NCBI GenBank assembly: GCA_002105175.1 | Contig: MCGE01000025.1 | Coordinates: 62,001-126,000, forward strand | Reading direction: 5' to 3' | Origin: Absidia repens | Taxonomy: Eukaryota; Mucoromycota; Mucoromycetes; Mucorales; Cunninghamellaceae | Length of the DNA: 64,000 nt | Part shown: positions 36,085 through 47,918 of the stretch, in pieces | Layout: every line of letters begins with the position of its first letter | Position numbering within the stretch: position 1 is the stretch's first letter | The notes under the pieces: model-generated | The model's database searches: none | What the model saw: the letters and a program-made list of their open reading frames with translations, nothing else | Told to the model about the DNA's origin: nothing | Program-made: the position numbers and the translations under genes

Positions 36085-36385
36085 GTAAAAATAGACATAT
36101 TTTATTCAGATACAGATAAAAACTATGGCAAACTAAAACAAAATTAAGCTAAAGGAGATTCCAAAAGGAAAACTAATGGTTGATCCAAAATCCTGAATCC
36201 AAAATGGAAGGGTTTCCCCATGCATCTTGTAATCCCTGTTCTGAAAACGCTTCTAAACTAGTCCTGGAAGTAATCCAAGTCCAACATAATCCTAGCTGGC
36301 CATAATCCTGAAGAAAAAATGAAGTGAAAAAAAAAAAAATTCGAATAGAGAGTTGAAAAAATAAAAAAATTCCACGTGGTCGGCA
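36085..36385 (-). repeat. Dispersed repeat A, copy A3 (inverted)
   Basis: Complement carries, in order, CCACGTGGAA, GACTAGTTTAGAAGCG, GGGATTACAAGATGCATGGG, AACCCTTCCATTTTGGATTC and CTGTATCTGAATAAAATATG. Same module order as A1, A2 and A4. Confidence 0.8.
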
Positions 36386-36699
36386 TTTGAAATAATATTT
36401 GTGGTGTCTCTGTGGTTTTTTTTTTTTTTTTTTCCTATGTATTAGTTTCTTACCATAAAATAATGTCAACACGGCGACTATTTTCATGATAGCAACCGAG
36501 ATAACTCAACATAGATAGCATGACTATTCTCTTCTCTTGATGTATTGTAGACAAGTTGGAGTGATTTTACCTAGTTAATTTATCCCCTTCACTGCAGAAT
36601 CGTTTAACCTTACCATAAGACAGCTTGCCCTCTTTAGTTGGACTATCATAGCGTATCTGACGATATTTTATTCCACAATAAGGTAGTCCCGATCTAACA

Positions 36700-36820
36700 C
36701 ACGCTCGTAATTACCTCACAATTTGTTTTGTGCCATAGTATTATGTTTCATTAGACCAGTTTAATTTAGTTATCATGGTTTATATCTACATTTGAATAAA
36801 ATACGTTTTGCTTTTATGTT
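36700..36820 (+). repeat. A-like 3' tail, copy A7
   Basis: CATTAGACCAGTTTAATTTAG followed by CTACATTTGAATAAAATACG resembles only the right end of repeat A. The core is missing or too diverged to see. Confidence 0.4.
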
Positions 36821-37325
36821 GTCTTTCGCATAAAAAATAAAGTGGTGATGAATGCATAAATACATGACGATTGAAGCACACCGGAATATATTTACTTTAC
36901 TCGTATACCATTCCTTTCTTTATTTTTACTGTTTTGGTAAACGTCTTGATGTTAGAATCCTTCTGCCCCTCAGCCAAACCTGGCAACTTCAAATGTAGAT
37001 CATAAGACTTTTATATATATATATAAACACGAACCAAGCACATATGTAAATAAATATCCTTAACATTTTCCATGAGACCCAATTTTTTTTTTTTCAAGTT
37101 CTTGCCGAACCGCACCATACTGTCAAAAGAATCATTATTAAACGAAATTGAAGAAAGGTGAGACAAATAATTATAGTATAAAGAATTTTTATTGGAAGCA
37201 TATAACAAAAGGACGAAAAAAAAAAAGAGCAAACTGGGGAGCAAAATATCTAAAAAATACAAACGTGATACCTACTATACTACTACTACTACTACTACTA
37301 AAATCTAAAAGTTCAGCTAAATTTT
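36821..37325. other. Spacer / 3' flank of AFG1-like gene
   Basis: No gene recognised. Contains (TA)n at about 37013-37024 and an (ACT)n trinucleotide run at 37278-37300 just past the AFG1-like stop. Confidence 0.5.
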
Positions 37326-38930
37326 TCAAGATAATTCCTTGTTCACCCAGTCCTTGCTTTGCATTTGAATCAATCGAGAGAGAGCGCGCTGAAAAGCAAA
37401 TGCTTCTTCCTGACCAGTAAAGAGCGGCGATGACACATCGGATACACTGAGTTGATCCATCATTTCACGCATTTCTTCACCCATACTATCTTTTCCTTCG
37501 TCGGCATTGAAAATATCCAACATTGAGCTTTCCGCCGAAGCCACCAAGGTCGTTTTGGATTCGTACATAGCATCAATCAAAGTGATGAATCGTCTAGCCT
37601 CGGCGCGGTGTTTCATGGTCATCCTTGGAATATCGGTGAGAATGATGGTGTGGAAATGCTGGACCATTTCGAGATAATCAGCAGCGGAGAGGGCCTTGGC
37701 ACAGACATCTTGGAAGCGCACACGAGCCACCCCGTCAGCATGTTCAGGGATCACTAATGACCGACCAAGGAAACGCAGGGTTTTGGGTGCCAAAGGTTTG
37801 TTGTGTGTCAATTTCTTGGTAATCGTCTGGATTGTATCTTGGGTCGCTTGATTGATCGGATGTAAAAAAACGGGCTGTGCTGATTGTTCACGCTCAATTT
37901 TGCGGTAGTCAGTGCCAGAATCGAGGGTCAGTACATGACATTTTTTCATCAGTAGATCGATGCAGGGTACAAAGGATTGGCGTTGGATTCCGTTTTTGTA
38001 AAGTTCCGTGGGATGGCGGTTTGATGTTGTCACGAGAACTACCCCGCGGTCAAAGAGTTCTGTAAATAGCTTGCGTAAAATCATAGCGTCGGCAATATCC
38101 GTCACTTGGAATTCGTCAAAACACAACACATAGCTTTCCTTCACTATATCATCTGCAATAGGTGTAATAGGGTTGGCCATTCGAGCGTTCGACTTTTTGT
38201 TTTGATGAATTCTGGCATGGACTTCCAACATAAAAGCATGAAAATGTACCCGTCGTTTCCGTTCCATAGGTAGAGTGTCGTAAAACAAATCCATCACCAT
38301 CGACTTTCCACACCCAACATCTCCATACACATATAATGAGGTGGGACTGCGTGACCGTGGCGGTGTAGCAAATAGTTTGGAGATCTAATCAAACGTAATA
38401 AATAAGGAGGCATCAGTGTCTATTGCCAAGAAAGATAAGGGCGAAGGAAAAGAAAAGACGAATGTTTGCTTACCGAACCGACTAGACTTGGACTCATAGC
38501 TTGTTTCGGTTGAGGGGTATAGGTTTGAAGTTCGTGCCACAGATCATCCAGATACTTGACGATGCCACGTTGATGAGGATCACTATGTACAGATCCTCCT
38601 GCTGTAATTGTATCATACTGAGTCAAAGGAGACACTAGTAAAATAAAACCATAAAAAAGTGGGGTTATTAAAAGCCTGCCTTTGCCTGTAGTGCATCTCA
38701 AGTACTTTCCGGTTTTTTTTTAAAATCTATATAATATAGTTACCTTGACGTTGTTTCTGTTTCTGATCCTTTGTTCTATTAGGCATATAGGTAGTGCCAG
38801 GGTAAAGATCGTATGTTGCCGCAGAAGAATATGGGCGATAAGATAACGCTGAGGCTGGGTAATATAAGGTTCGTATAGAATTCAACCTCGTCACATTTCG
38901 TCTAATGATATGAATGGACTGTTTCAACAT
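37326..38930 (-). CDS. AFG1: AFG1/LACE1-like mitochondrial ATPase
   Basis: AAA-like P-loop ATPase that acts in mitochondrial protein quality control and cytochrome oxidase turnover. Three exons. Exon 1 (38930 to about 38742) starts [20 protein letters not shown], an Arg-rich, acid-free N-terminus typical of a mitochondrial presequence. Exon 2 supplies [20 protein letters not shown] and [12 protein letters not shown]. Exon 3 has Walker [35 protein letters not shown], Walker [46 protein letters not shown] and [12 protein letters not shown], ending WVNKELS. Length is about 460 residues, as expected. It is divergent from the MFS carrier. Confident in family; the mitochondrial location is supported by the N-terminus. 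Confidence 0.93.
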
Positions 38931-39948
38931 GGTGGTATGGTATATAAGGTTGAAACAGATGATAACAGAGAAGGAGAGGTTACGATAAAAAAAAAAGGAG
39001 CCTGAGATAAAAAAAAAATTCTAAATAAAAAAACATTTTGTCGATTTCAAGGGCCGAGCACATGACTTGTGCTTCCAACCCCCCGCATTTATGTCGGTTT
39101 GTCTACAGGGGGGGGGGAACACTGCATTAATATTGAGCAAAGATGTCGTCCATATTAGTTCATGCATTGATTCAAAGTGGGATGCATGGATAACATGTGC
39201 TGTTTAATGTAAAGGCGTTAGTAACGATTGCAAGAACAATAAACCACTGTGATGATGTGGAGGATGCTGGAATGTGATTATTGGAAATCATAAATACTTC
39301 ACCGTGAGAATATCAAAAGACGAAACGTCATTAAATGAAAAAGAAAATTGAAACAAATTTAGATGGTCTAATTATACAGAATGCGTTCATCGATGCAAAT
39401 GCGTAAAAAGAAAGGAAAAGAAAAGAAAAATACTTCTCGGGTCGATGACTTCCCCTCCCCTTTTTATAAGTTATTCAGATGTTCTTCCGAGCTCTTAAGA
39501 ATTTCCTTTAGAGATGTTATTTTCGTTTGTCTGAGAGTACATACAAGAAAAACACTGTGAAACCAATCCGAATTTGGTATCAAGGCAAATTTAAAATTTT
39601 TATTGGGCGTTCTACACTCAATCACCATTTCTTAAATGATACTGTACGTATTCATCTTACAAGTGGTGTGTTAACATGGGTAAAGACTTCTTTAAAATTA
39701 AACCTGGCTGAAATATTTCACACATTCGCACGGTCAAAAAATGAGGGTCCGTCATTTAGTCAGAAATAAGAAATCGTTTATCATAGAACTTTTCTGAGAT
39801 CTTACTCTATACTACTATTGTGCTTTAAGGGTAGTTTTCAATCATCTTTTGACAAGCTATCATCAGGTCGAAATTATTTTAAATTTTGCCCTGAAATAGA
39901 CGCTATACCAAGGATTTGCAAATTAAAATCCCGCCGAAAACCTATGGG

Positions 39949-39980
<32 letters not shown>

Positions 39981-40048
39981 GACCAAACTCAATTTACAAG
40001 GCCTCTTCTTTATTATTACTATTACCCATCACCCGACATATCACTTTT
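38931..40048. promoter_or_regulatory. Divergent spacer, AFG1 / MFS carrier
   Basis: 1.1 kb with no recognised gene. Contains a small hairpin (AGCACA-TGACT-TGTGCT, 39057-39073), a 10-nt G run at 39108-39117 and a 28-nt A run at 39949-39976 about 75 bp before the MFS ATG. An 80-codon frame at 39527-39769 starts on TTG and resembles nothing I know. Confidence 0.5.
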
Positions 40049-42103
40049 ATGGATAGTAGGGTTGCTGGAAGTGCGTCCTATGTGAATAACGATGGCAAAT
40101 CATCAGACATTATACGACAACGACCTACACCTAGTTTACGATCAACACACACCGTCGAGTCCACTTTGGATCCCCACGTTGAGCAACGACTTTTGCGCAA
40201 ACTAGATTGGCGAATTGTACCTTGGATCTTTATTCTTTACTTTCTATCAGTGGAAGATCGTGTCAATGTTGGGTTCTCCTTTACCATGAACAAACAACAA
40301 GGCCATGATTTGGCAACAACAGCTCATCTCAGCGCGCAACAAAACAATATTGGTTTGGGTCTCTTCTACGTTGCTTATATTGTAAGCTCCTTCACTCCTT
40401 CTCATAATTTTTTTTGTATTTAAAATCGATGATGTATTCACTCCTCTCCTCCCCCACCTCCTTTTCTATCATTCTTTAGGTATTTGAAGTACCGTCCAAT
40501 TTGATTATGGCAAATGTTAATCCTGCGTACTGGATAGCTCGGATTATGATCACCTGGAGTATTGTGACATGTTGTATGGCTGTCATTTCTCAAGCCTGGC
40601 ATTTCTATATCCTACGATTCCTACTGGTAAATATAAGAATAGCGGTGATCTATAATCTATGTTATATGCACTCACTTTTTTTTTTAAGGGTGTCTTTGAA
40701 GCTGGGTTTTGGCCGGGTAAGTTCCCATCTTTTAAACTGAATCACTAGATTGAACCATATACTTATCGTCAACCAATTTTTCTTCCTGCACATAACTTTT
40801 GACCCAAGGCATTGGTGAGTGATTTTTGCGTTTATCAAAGCAAACATAGCTGGCTCTGATTTTTATTCTTCTTTTTGTTGCATGTACTAGCTTATTACAC
40901 AACGTTATGGTATAGACCAGAAGAAATCTCATCACGCATTGGTATCATGTATCTCGCAGGACCAGCATCGGGTATGTATGTTTATTAGATTACCCGTGAT
41001 CTTCGATGAACGCATTGTAATTCTCATGGATTTTCCTTTTTTTTTTTTTTTGCCCTCTCCTGTAGGTGCCTTTGGTGGATTGATATCGGCGGGAATACAA
41101 TTGATCGACATGCGGGGCAATCTATATGGTTGGCAATGGTTGTTTTTAATATCTGGTCTCCTCAGTCTTGTATTTGGCATCGCCACTTTATTCGTACTGC
41201 CAGCAAAACCAGGTCAATCAAAAGGTTTTCTCACTGAAGAAGAAGCCCGCCAAGTACAGCAACGCATTGACTTTGGACGACTAGAGAAACTGCAAGACGA
41301 CAATAACAATGGCAAACTCAACAAAACGACTCTACTAATGAGGGATTTACGTAATCTCAAAACGCAACTCTTGGATTACAAGGTGTGGCTCTTTTGTGTG
41401 CTTTATTTTACCCCTGTGATGGCTGCTACCTCTCTCGGTTACTTTTTACCCAAAATTGTGCAACAAATTGGAACTTACGATTCGATCCAGGTCAGCTTGT
41501 TAAGTATTCCGCCGTATGTATTTGGTGGTCTTATGGTATTTATTGTGACTCGACTCAGTGACAGATTCAGAGACCGTGGCTGGTTCATTATCGGTATGTG
41601 TATCACCTCGTTTGTCGGATTTGTTATTCTCAGTTTTGCGAATTCTGTGGGTGCAAGATATTTTGGCTTGATGGTGGTTGCTGGCGGTACTTATCCTACT
41701 GTCCCACTGGTAATATCTAGGATGCAATGAAACAAACATATAGATATATACTATACTCACCATCTTACTCTTTTTTTTTTCATGCAAATTACGTAACTGC
41801 ACAAATTAGAGTATGGCTTGGACGGCAAATTCAAAAGAAGATGCAGTGGCAGTAGCTTCAGCGACAGGAATTGTATCATCGGTGGCTAATTTCGGTGCTC
41901 TGATTTGTACATTTGCTCTTTATTCTGGTTGGGAGGCTGATGCACCTCATTATGTAGGATCAAACATGGTGATTGGTGGTGCTATGCTTTTGGCAGCTCT
42001 GTCAGCTGGGTTTTTGAAATTTAAATTGAATCATTTGAATGGAATGATTGACTCTGGGATCAAGGTTGGGAATGGCGGACGTGATTATCGATATTTACTG
42101 TAG
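40049..42103 (+). CDS. MFS carrier, anion:cation symporter (Dal5/Tna1-type)
   Basis: Plasma-membrane carrier of about 510 residues. The ATG at 40049 (MDSRVAGSASYVNN) is preferred over an upstream in-frame opening that crosses a poly(A) run. Motifs in order: LDPHVEQRLLRKLDWRIVPW, LYFLSVEDRVNVGFS, FYVAYIVFEVPSNLIM, ITWSIVTCCMAV, FLLGVFEAGFWPGIAYYTTLWYRP, then GGLISAGIQLIDMRG, WQWLFLISGLLSLVFGI, DYKVWLFCVLYF and FGGLMVFIVTRLSDRFRDRGW (MFS motif A-like). This arrangement is typical of allantoate, nicotinate and related organic-acid permeases. Substrate unknown. The GI pair in PGIAYY comes from a 6-nt exon at 40809-40814. About six introns in all. Polyadenylation signal at 42221. Confidence 0.92.
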
Positions 42104-42220
42104 TTTTAATGACTTGTTATTAGTTTATTATCATTTTAGTTGTAGTTGTAGTTTACACCTTCTTTTTTTTTTCCTTCTCAAGCGTCATGAATTTGTTTTA
42201 TTGTTTACGAAATTGGATAT

Positions 42221-42226
42221 AATAAA
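42221..42226 (+). terminator. Polyadenylation signal of MFS carrier
   Basis: AATAAA about 120 nt after the stop codon. Confidence 0.5.
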
Positions 42227-43059
42227 GACCATTTTTATGACGCAAACAGTTGTTGGTGTTGTTCTGATATGATACCATGCAAACTATAATTTTTTATAGT
42301 AATTTTAAGTAGAATAGTACCGGTAGAAGTTTCTGGACTTGAAAGGAGGTGCGGGTGGGGTAAGCATGGCTACCAAATGTTTTTCTTTGTCTCAGGCATA
42401 GCTAAGATTGGCAGCCGTGGCAGTGAAATGGTATGGTATGGCATGGGATTGTAATGGGACAGTGCCAATAATTTTGTTCCATGGTGCAGCGGCACGATTA
42501 TGGGATGAAAACGGCGATCTTTGGGATGGAGTTACGATGGGGTATATGTTATTATTGACCGTTACAATTAGTATAGTCATAGAATCTCCTTTACTCCCAC
42601 ATATTATTAGTTATAGTTTTCCCCTTTCCCTTTATCTGTTTATATATGTGTTTCATTGTACATCAATTAAATTCGCACAGTATTGGCCATAGTTGCCACT
42701 TAATTTCTTATTGTTATATTCGCTATTACGCTTGTGGTATGTGTCATGATACAGCCGCCATGATACATTTGTATTCACTCTCTGACTATAATACTTCGCT
42801 AGTTATTGTATAATTACATATCCGCCCTCTTCTGGCTTAGAAATAGCGTACTCCTTCCAATGTAAAATAATTTATCATCTTGAGTTATATTTATTCCAAA
42901 AAAAAAAAAAAAAACAACGACAACTATATAATATTTTATTAACTGGGGCTGGTCAGCATCAAACCAAGGGAACGATACTAGACAAGAGATCATTGCAAAA
43001 AAGACCTAAATAGACGGTGGCAAAAAAGGATATATCTTACAATGCATGGAAAAAGTTTA
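42227..43059. other. Spacer, no gene recognised
   Basis: A 94-codon frame at 42408-42692 runs through GC-richer sequence (MAAVAVKWYGMAWDCNG), then a hydrophobic stretch. It has no recognised similarity or gene context and is treated as non-coding. There is an A run at about 42899-42914. Confidence 0.45.
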
Positions 43060-43482
43060 ACGGAGCTACAGTAAAATAGGATCGATTGTGCAAGGTATGA
43101 AAGAGATATTTTATTGCAACATGTAAAAGGGGATCTATTTTACATGACACGAGAAAGTCTAATGGGGCATTTTTCATTAAAGTATGCAAAAAGAGACATA
43201 TTTTATTCAGATGATGATACAAAGTACGGACGAAGTGAAGCTAAACTAAACAAATGAAATCGTCAGAAAACCAACTAATGGTGGTCCTAAATCCTGAATC
43301 CAAAACGAAAAAGTTTCCCCATGCATCTTGTAATCCCTGAGCTGAAACCCCTTCTAAACTAGTCCTGAAGCTACTAAGTCCAATATAACCTCGAAAAAAT
43401 TGAATGGTGAAGAAAAAAAGAAGAAGAAAAAAAAAAAGGAGCGCCAAAACAAACAAATAAAAATTCACGTGGGCGGGATTTC
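43060..43482 (-). repeat. Repeat A copy A4 with B-like module (inverted)
   Basis: Complement of 43185-43482 has CCCGCCCACGTGAATTTTTA, GACTAGTTTAGAAGGGG, GGGATTACAAGATGCATGGG, TTTCGTTTTGGATTCAGG and CATCTGAATAAAATATGTCT. 43060-43185 is the B-like extension (complement GACTTTCTCGTGTCATG, GTTGCAATAAAATATCTC). Its CCCGCCCACGTGAA edge is identical to A1. Confidence 0.8.
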
Positions 43483-43673
43483 AATTGCTCATTATCCATT
43501 AAAGCCCATATTTCCAATCATCCGCTCCCCCCCTCCCTGACACCAACAAATCAAAGATTTTTCAAACCTCCAGCAGAGTGTTATGTCGTTTATTCGATTC
43601 AATAAGATAAAATAAAAACAAATAAAACTAAGCTAATATAATCTAAACTAATCTAAACTACTGACTCGCTATA

Positions 43674-46600
43674 CTAAAGGGCATTTCTTGAAGATGGTCG
43701 TGATATGTCGGGCTGAGGTTGTTGGCGGTGGTGTTGTGGATCCCTGTCTGTTGGATTATTGGAAGATACAGAGGAAGAGGAGAAGGATCTTGTTTTGTTG
43801 CGCTTTAGTTTCTTGGTAAAGGCACGACGAAGTGATTTCGCTGGTGCGAGGAGGCCCGAATGTTGTCGCGGCATAGGAGGCCGGCTGGTGTCGTTGTCCC
43901 TTTTACTCGTGGTGTATCTTTGTGGTGATGACATTTCACTGCCGAGTTCTGACGAATCTACCCGAATGTCATTGTTGTCGGAAAGTCTGGGTGGTGGTCT
44001 GTTGTTGGTAGACGTTGTCTGGTTAGGCAGTGATGTTTCCGAGGACGTGGTATGTGTAAAAGGGTTGGAACTCGTAGTTGAAGAGAGGTTGGTCGTAGAG
44101 GCGGATGTACCGATCGACTGCTTGTTTCCTTGTGTGGCTGCCGGATTTCCGAATGATCCATATTTGATGATTGATTTTATATCCATTTGTTGTGGAGAAG
44201 ATACATTGTTGTTAGCCGCAGAGTCAATACTGTTTATATACTGATCGTCACCACTTGTATCAAGGTGTAGTTTCTGGGACTGATCTATCGGTTCATCATG
44301 TTGAGGAGGTGATGCAATTTGTTGCAATTGTGGTTGCTGTTCTGTTCGTGGAGTGGGAGATATTGGTTGTTGTGATTGCGACGGTTGCTTTTCTCGTTTG
44401 GCTGGTAATATATTTCGTTGTTGCTGATGTTCGTCTTGGGCAAGTAATGTGACGGACTGCTTAGACGGAGATGATTCCTGTCGGATATCCGGTTCGTCTT
44501 GCTGGGAGAGTGGTGTTCCCTGTCCAGTAGGAGTTTCGTCATATAAAGATACTGGTGTTTCCTGACGACTAGATGATTCCTCTTGCTGCGTGTGTTTTTT
44601 TTCCTGTCCGATGGTTGGTCCTTCCTGCTGACTGAGTGGAGATTCTTGTCTAACAGGTGATTTGCTTTGTTGATTCAGAGGTTTTTCCAGTCGTTTACTT
44701 GACTTTCTAAAAATGGATTTGATGGTTGATGGTGAAAATGATGGCTGGCGGGATATCTGTTTCGGTTGTTTAGGGGTTATTGTTGTTTGAGCACGTTGTA
44801 AACGAGTCCAATTGGCACCAGTATTCAGCACAGTTCCACTGCTATTTCTTTCATTGAGGTTTTCGAGTCCGGCGTATGTTGCAAAAATATCATCATTTGT
44901 CAAGTTTGGTGTTGTTGATGATCGTCGCAGACCTTTGTTCATTTGTACTTCAGGTAAATCTTCTACATCCGGTTGGGATTTCCGAGCTGAGGAAGAGTCA
45001 TAAAACGATCGTGATGATACGAGAGGTTCTTGATCCCAGGGGAATGTAGGGTTAGATTTGTTTAATTTGAAGCCAACACCTTTCATGAGTTGATATGATA
45101 AACGCGGATGAAGATCTCCAGTATCGAGCTATAGTAAATGCAAGGGAAAAAAATAAGTTCATCTGCCCAAGGATATTTTTTATTTTGTTAAAAAAATTAA
45201 AGAATTGACTTACAGGTAGATCAGCAAATACGGTTTCGCATCCAGGAGCAAGATGGGTTCGCCAGTAAAACAAATCTTTACGGAATACGTCCAATGCACA
45301 TTGCCACATGTCAGTTTCTGTCCATAGTCGCTTACTGTCTTGGGCAGGAATACAGTCAAAGTTCCAGTCGTGTTCTTGGATAGGTGGTCGCAAACTAAGG
45401 CAGTCTTCAAAGTCCCTCACACGATCATCACGGATCCTGGTATCAAATGTTATAAAAAGAATAAAATAATATAAAAACATAAGCATTAGATCTTGTGACT
45501 AATACAATAAAACATCGTCTTTACCTTTTCTGTTCCTCGTCCTCAATATGTATTGCTTTCAGATTTTCAATTAAATTTTTTGCTACGTTGATGTGCCTGT
45601 AATGGATAGCATTGTCGATGGTATAACATAAAGGATCCTTGTTGCAGTCGTACCTGAATTGTATTAAACGATATTATATGCATGAGATGTCAGTAATCGA
45701 AGACACCATTGCATCAATCGCTCCTTTTCCCCTGCTGCTCTATTTGTATTACCTGTGAGGATAATCAAGTGCGCCTCTTGTAGTCGGCCGGAATATTTGT
45801 GAGCACAGTTGACCAGAACGGGTAGCACAGTAGAATAGACCAGGCCTATTTTTCGACACCAACACTACACAGGGTGGTAAAACATGAAATAAACATAAAA
45901 ACAATGAGTCACGCCTGATTTTCCAAAAATATATTGTTTGCCCTAATTATGGATAATTACCCTGAACAACAGGTCCCTTACTGTGTTTGTGCATATCGCC
46001 ATAGTACAGAGGACCAATTTGTAGTCTTCCCCATTCACCAATACCGAAAGCGCCGACAGGAACAACTTTGCTATCTTCAGGAGGTATCATATCACCATCG
46101 CAAATACCAAAATTTTCATCCATTGAGTGTATTTTACTTTCAATAGTTCCAGGCCACCATTTTTCTTCAAGTTGCGGAAGTTCAGCTTTTCGATGTGAAT
46201 TGTAGTCGACCATTTGATAATAGGAATCCCATATTGGTATTGTAGATCCCGACAATGACCATATCCGAAATGTACCATCCCTGGACGTAGTGGCTAATTT
46301 TTCAGGCCTAATATTTCCCCATGCAATCTTTGATATCAAAAAGCAATAAACGTAGTTGAGTCATTGATAAGTGATATGATCATACAATACTTTCCCTTTT
46401 CCCTTTTTAGACTTACTGAACTAATTGGACCATGATGACCATCGATTTTCGCCAATGGTTTATGACAGGTTGCACGAAGATCCCAGATATTGACTATACT
46501 ATCATCACCACCTGAGGCAAGCCAGTAGGGAATAAACGGGTTGAATTGGGCATCGCGTATAGCATTTGAGTGTGCTTCCGGTGCTTCCCAAACAATACCT

Positions 46601-47690
46601 TGATGATCTTTCAAACGAAGGTCAATTACATAAAGATGCCCCGCCTCACCTCCAGTGACGATAAGGGAATTAGAGAGAGAAGACCAGTGAGCGATGTTGG
46701 CTGGTGATTCGTCCGGTTCAATACTATGAAGGTTGTTGTTCCCAGGATAGTTCACATCCCATAATTCAACATGATTTGCAGCTGTTGTAAGGAAGTGCGT
46801 AGATCGGTCATGTGAATTGTTGTTTCCTGGAGTTGGTGTTGTAGAGCTGTCGTTTCCAATCGATGTTGATTGACCAGTGTAAGTTGGGTTGAATACAGCG
46901 GATCTAATATGAGAGTTCGTTGTACATCTACCAGGTGGAGCACAGAAGGAATTTGGTATCTTTGAATGAGATAGAACAAAAGGAATAAGATTCTAACAGA
47001 TAATAAATAACGTTTAAATTGTTTTGTAGTTTCTTACGTGTTGGGATTGGTATTCGCCTAGGATTTCCAGACGATCTTCTAGTTGATCATCCACTTCCAA
47101 GTTGTGAGTTCCATAAAGCTGAGTAATACCTCCGTTTGAGCCTACAAGCAGATGGTGTTGAGACCAGTCGAGAGAATAGACAGGACGTTGTAGTTTGGTG
47201 TGGTAAATTTCCTGGTGAAGAGAGGGAAAAATAGCGGGATTTAAAAACGGATATCTTTTCAATTGTATTTCTTTGGTCTTACATGAAACCGAGAAGATGA
47301 TGTTTCATTTTCTTTGTCGATAGCATCTTCTTTTATAAAATAAAGATCACCATTAGGATTTCCAGATCCCATCACAATAATAGTGTTATCTGATGATGCC
47401 ATAGACGTTAGGTAAGTTTCATTTTTGTTCAATTGATAATAATGTGTGTTTAAACCTCTTGTAATTCTACAGTACAATAAAAAGATATATACAGTCAATG
47501 TTGTCAGTTATAATTATATGTTATATGTATTCGGTATTTTTTTGGGGGGGAAAGGGACTTACTCGTTCCATCCTTCACTTAAAATAGGTGCAGCTAATGA
47601 TTTATTCAAAGCACATAATAATGGCATTCGTAATGACTTTGGTTGAGATGCTACTATTCGATCGTGAAGCCATGTTGTATGATTGATCAT
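43674..47690 (-). CDS. WD40-repeat protein with long Ser/Gln-rich tail
   Basis: I do not recognise a named orthologue. The start is ATG 47690 (MINHTTWLHDRIVASQPKS). The N-terminal two-thirds form a WD40 propeller: LTSMASSDNTIIVMGSGNPN, VYSLDWSQHHLLVGSNGG, ANHVELWDVNYPG, AHWSSLSNSLIVTGG, HSNAIRDAQFNPFIPYWLASGGDDSIVNIWDLR, SISWGNIRPEKLATTSRDGTFRIWSL. A conserved-looking segment follows (WDSYYQMVDYNSHRK, PVGAFGIGEWGRLQIGP), then KDPLCYTIDNAIHYRHINVAKNLIENL, FEDCLSLRPPIQEHDW and DLFYWRTHLAPGCETVFADLP. Splice phases link these exons, so I treat them as one gene of about 1,100 residues. The last ~470 residues are disordered, with imperfect ~10-residue repeats around SPxxQQE. The DDSIVNIWDLR blade resembles EIPR1/TSSC1-like propellers, but assignment is open. 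Confidence 0.75.
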
Positions 47691-47918
47691 TTTATCTCTT
47701 TCAATGTAAAAAAAAAGATTCCGGGAAGAGTATGAAATAAAAAAGATTTATTTCCAGCTAAAACCATCGAAGATTTAAAATCATGCGAAAAAAGAGAAAA
47801 ATCGCTGGGTCGGGGATTCAATTAGCCACTGCACCAAATTTTTGTGACCTGCCAGGCAAAGGTTTAAAAAACACTTTTTTTGCTCTCCTCACTTTTTTTT
47901 CGATTCAACAGATCAACC
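47691..47918. promoter_or_regulatory. Short divergent promoter, WD40 / zinc-finger genes
   Basis: Only 228 bp separate the two start codons. A GC-richer patch at about 47805-47820 (GCTGGGTCGGGGATTC) stands out in AT-rich sequence. Confidence 0.45.

Noticed and set aside
36173..36487. 104-codon minus-strand frame in repeat A3
   Set aside because: Built from a poly-Lys/poly-Phe run plus the repeat core. Treated as repeat, not gene.
39527..39769. 80-codon frame upstream of the MFS carrier
   Set aside because: Opens on TTG, no recognisable motif, in a promoter region.
39818..40048. N-terminal extension of the MFS carrier in the same frame
   Set aside because: Crosses a 28-nt A run (poly-Lys) and has no carrier-family similarity. 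ATG 40049 gives the normal family N-terminus.
42408..42692. 94-codon frame after the MFS gene
   Set aside because: No family resemblance, and it turns into an AT-rich hydrophobic run typical of spacer translation.
43759..44244. 161-codon plus-strand frame
   Set aside because: Antisense shadow of the disordered tail of the WD40 protein.
47795..47835. Possible tRNA fragment (minus strand GAATCCCCGACCCAGCGA resembling a T-arm and acceptor)
   Set aside because: No D-arm, anticodon stem or full acceptor pairing could be built in the neighbouring sequence, and the stretch lies within a short divergent promoter.
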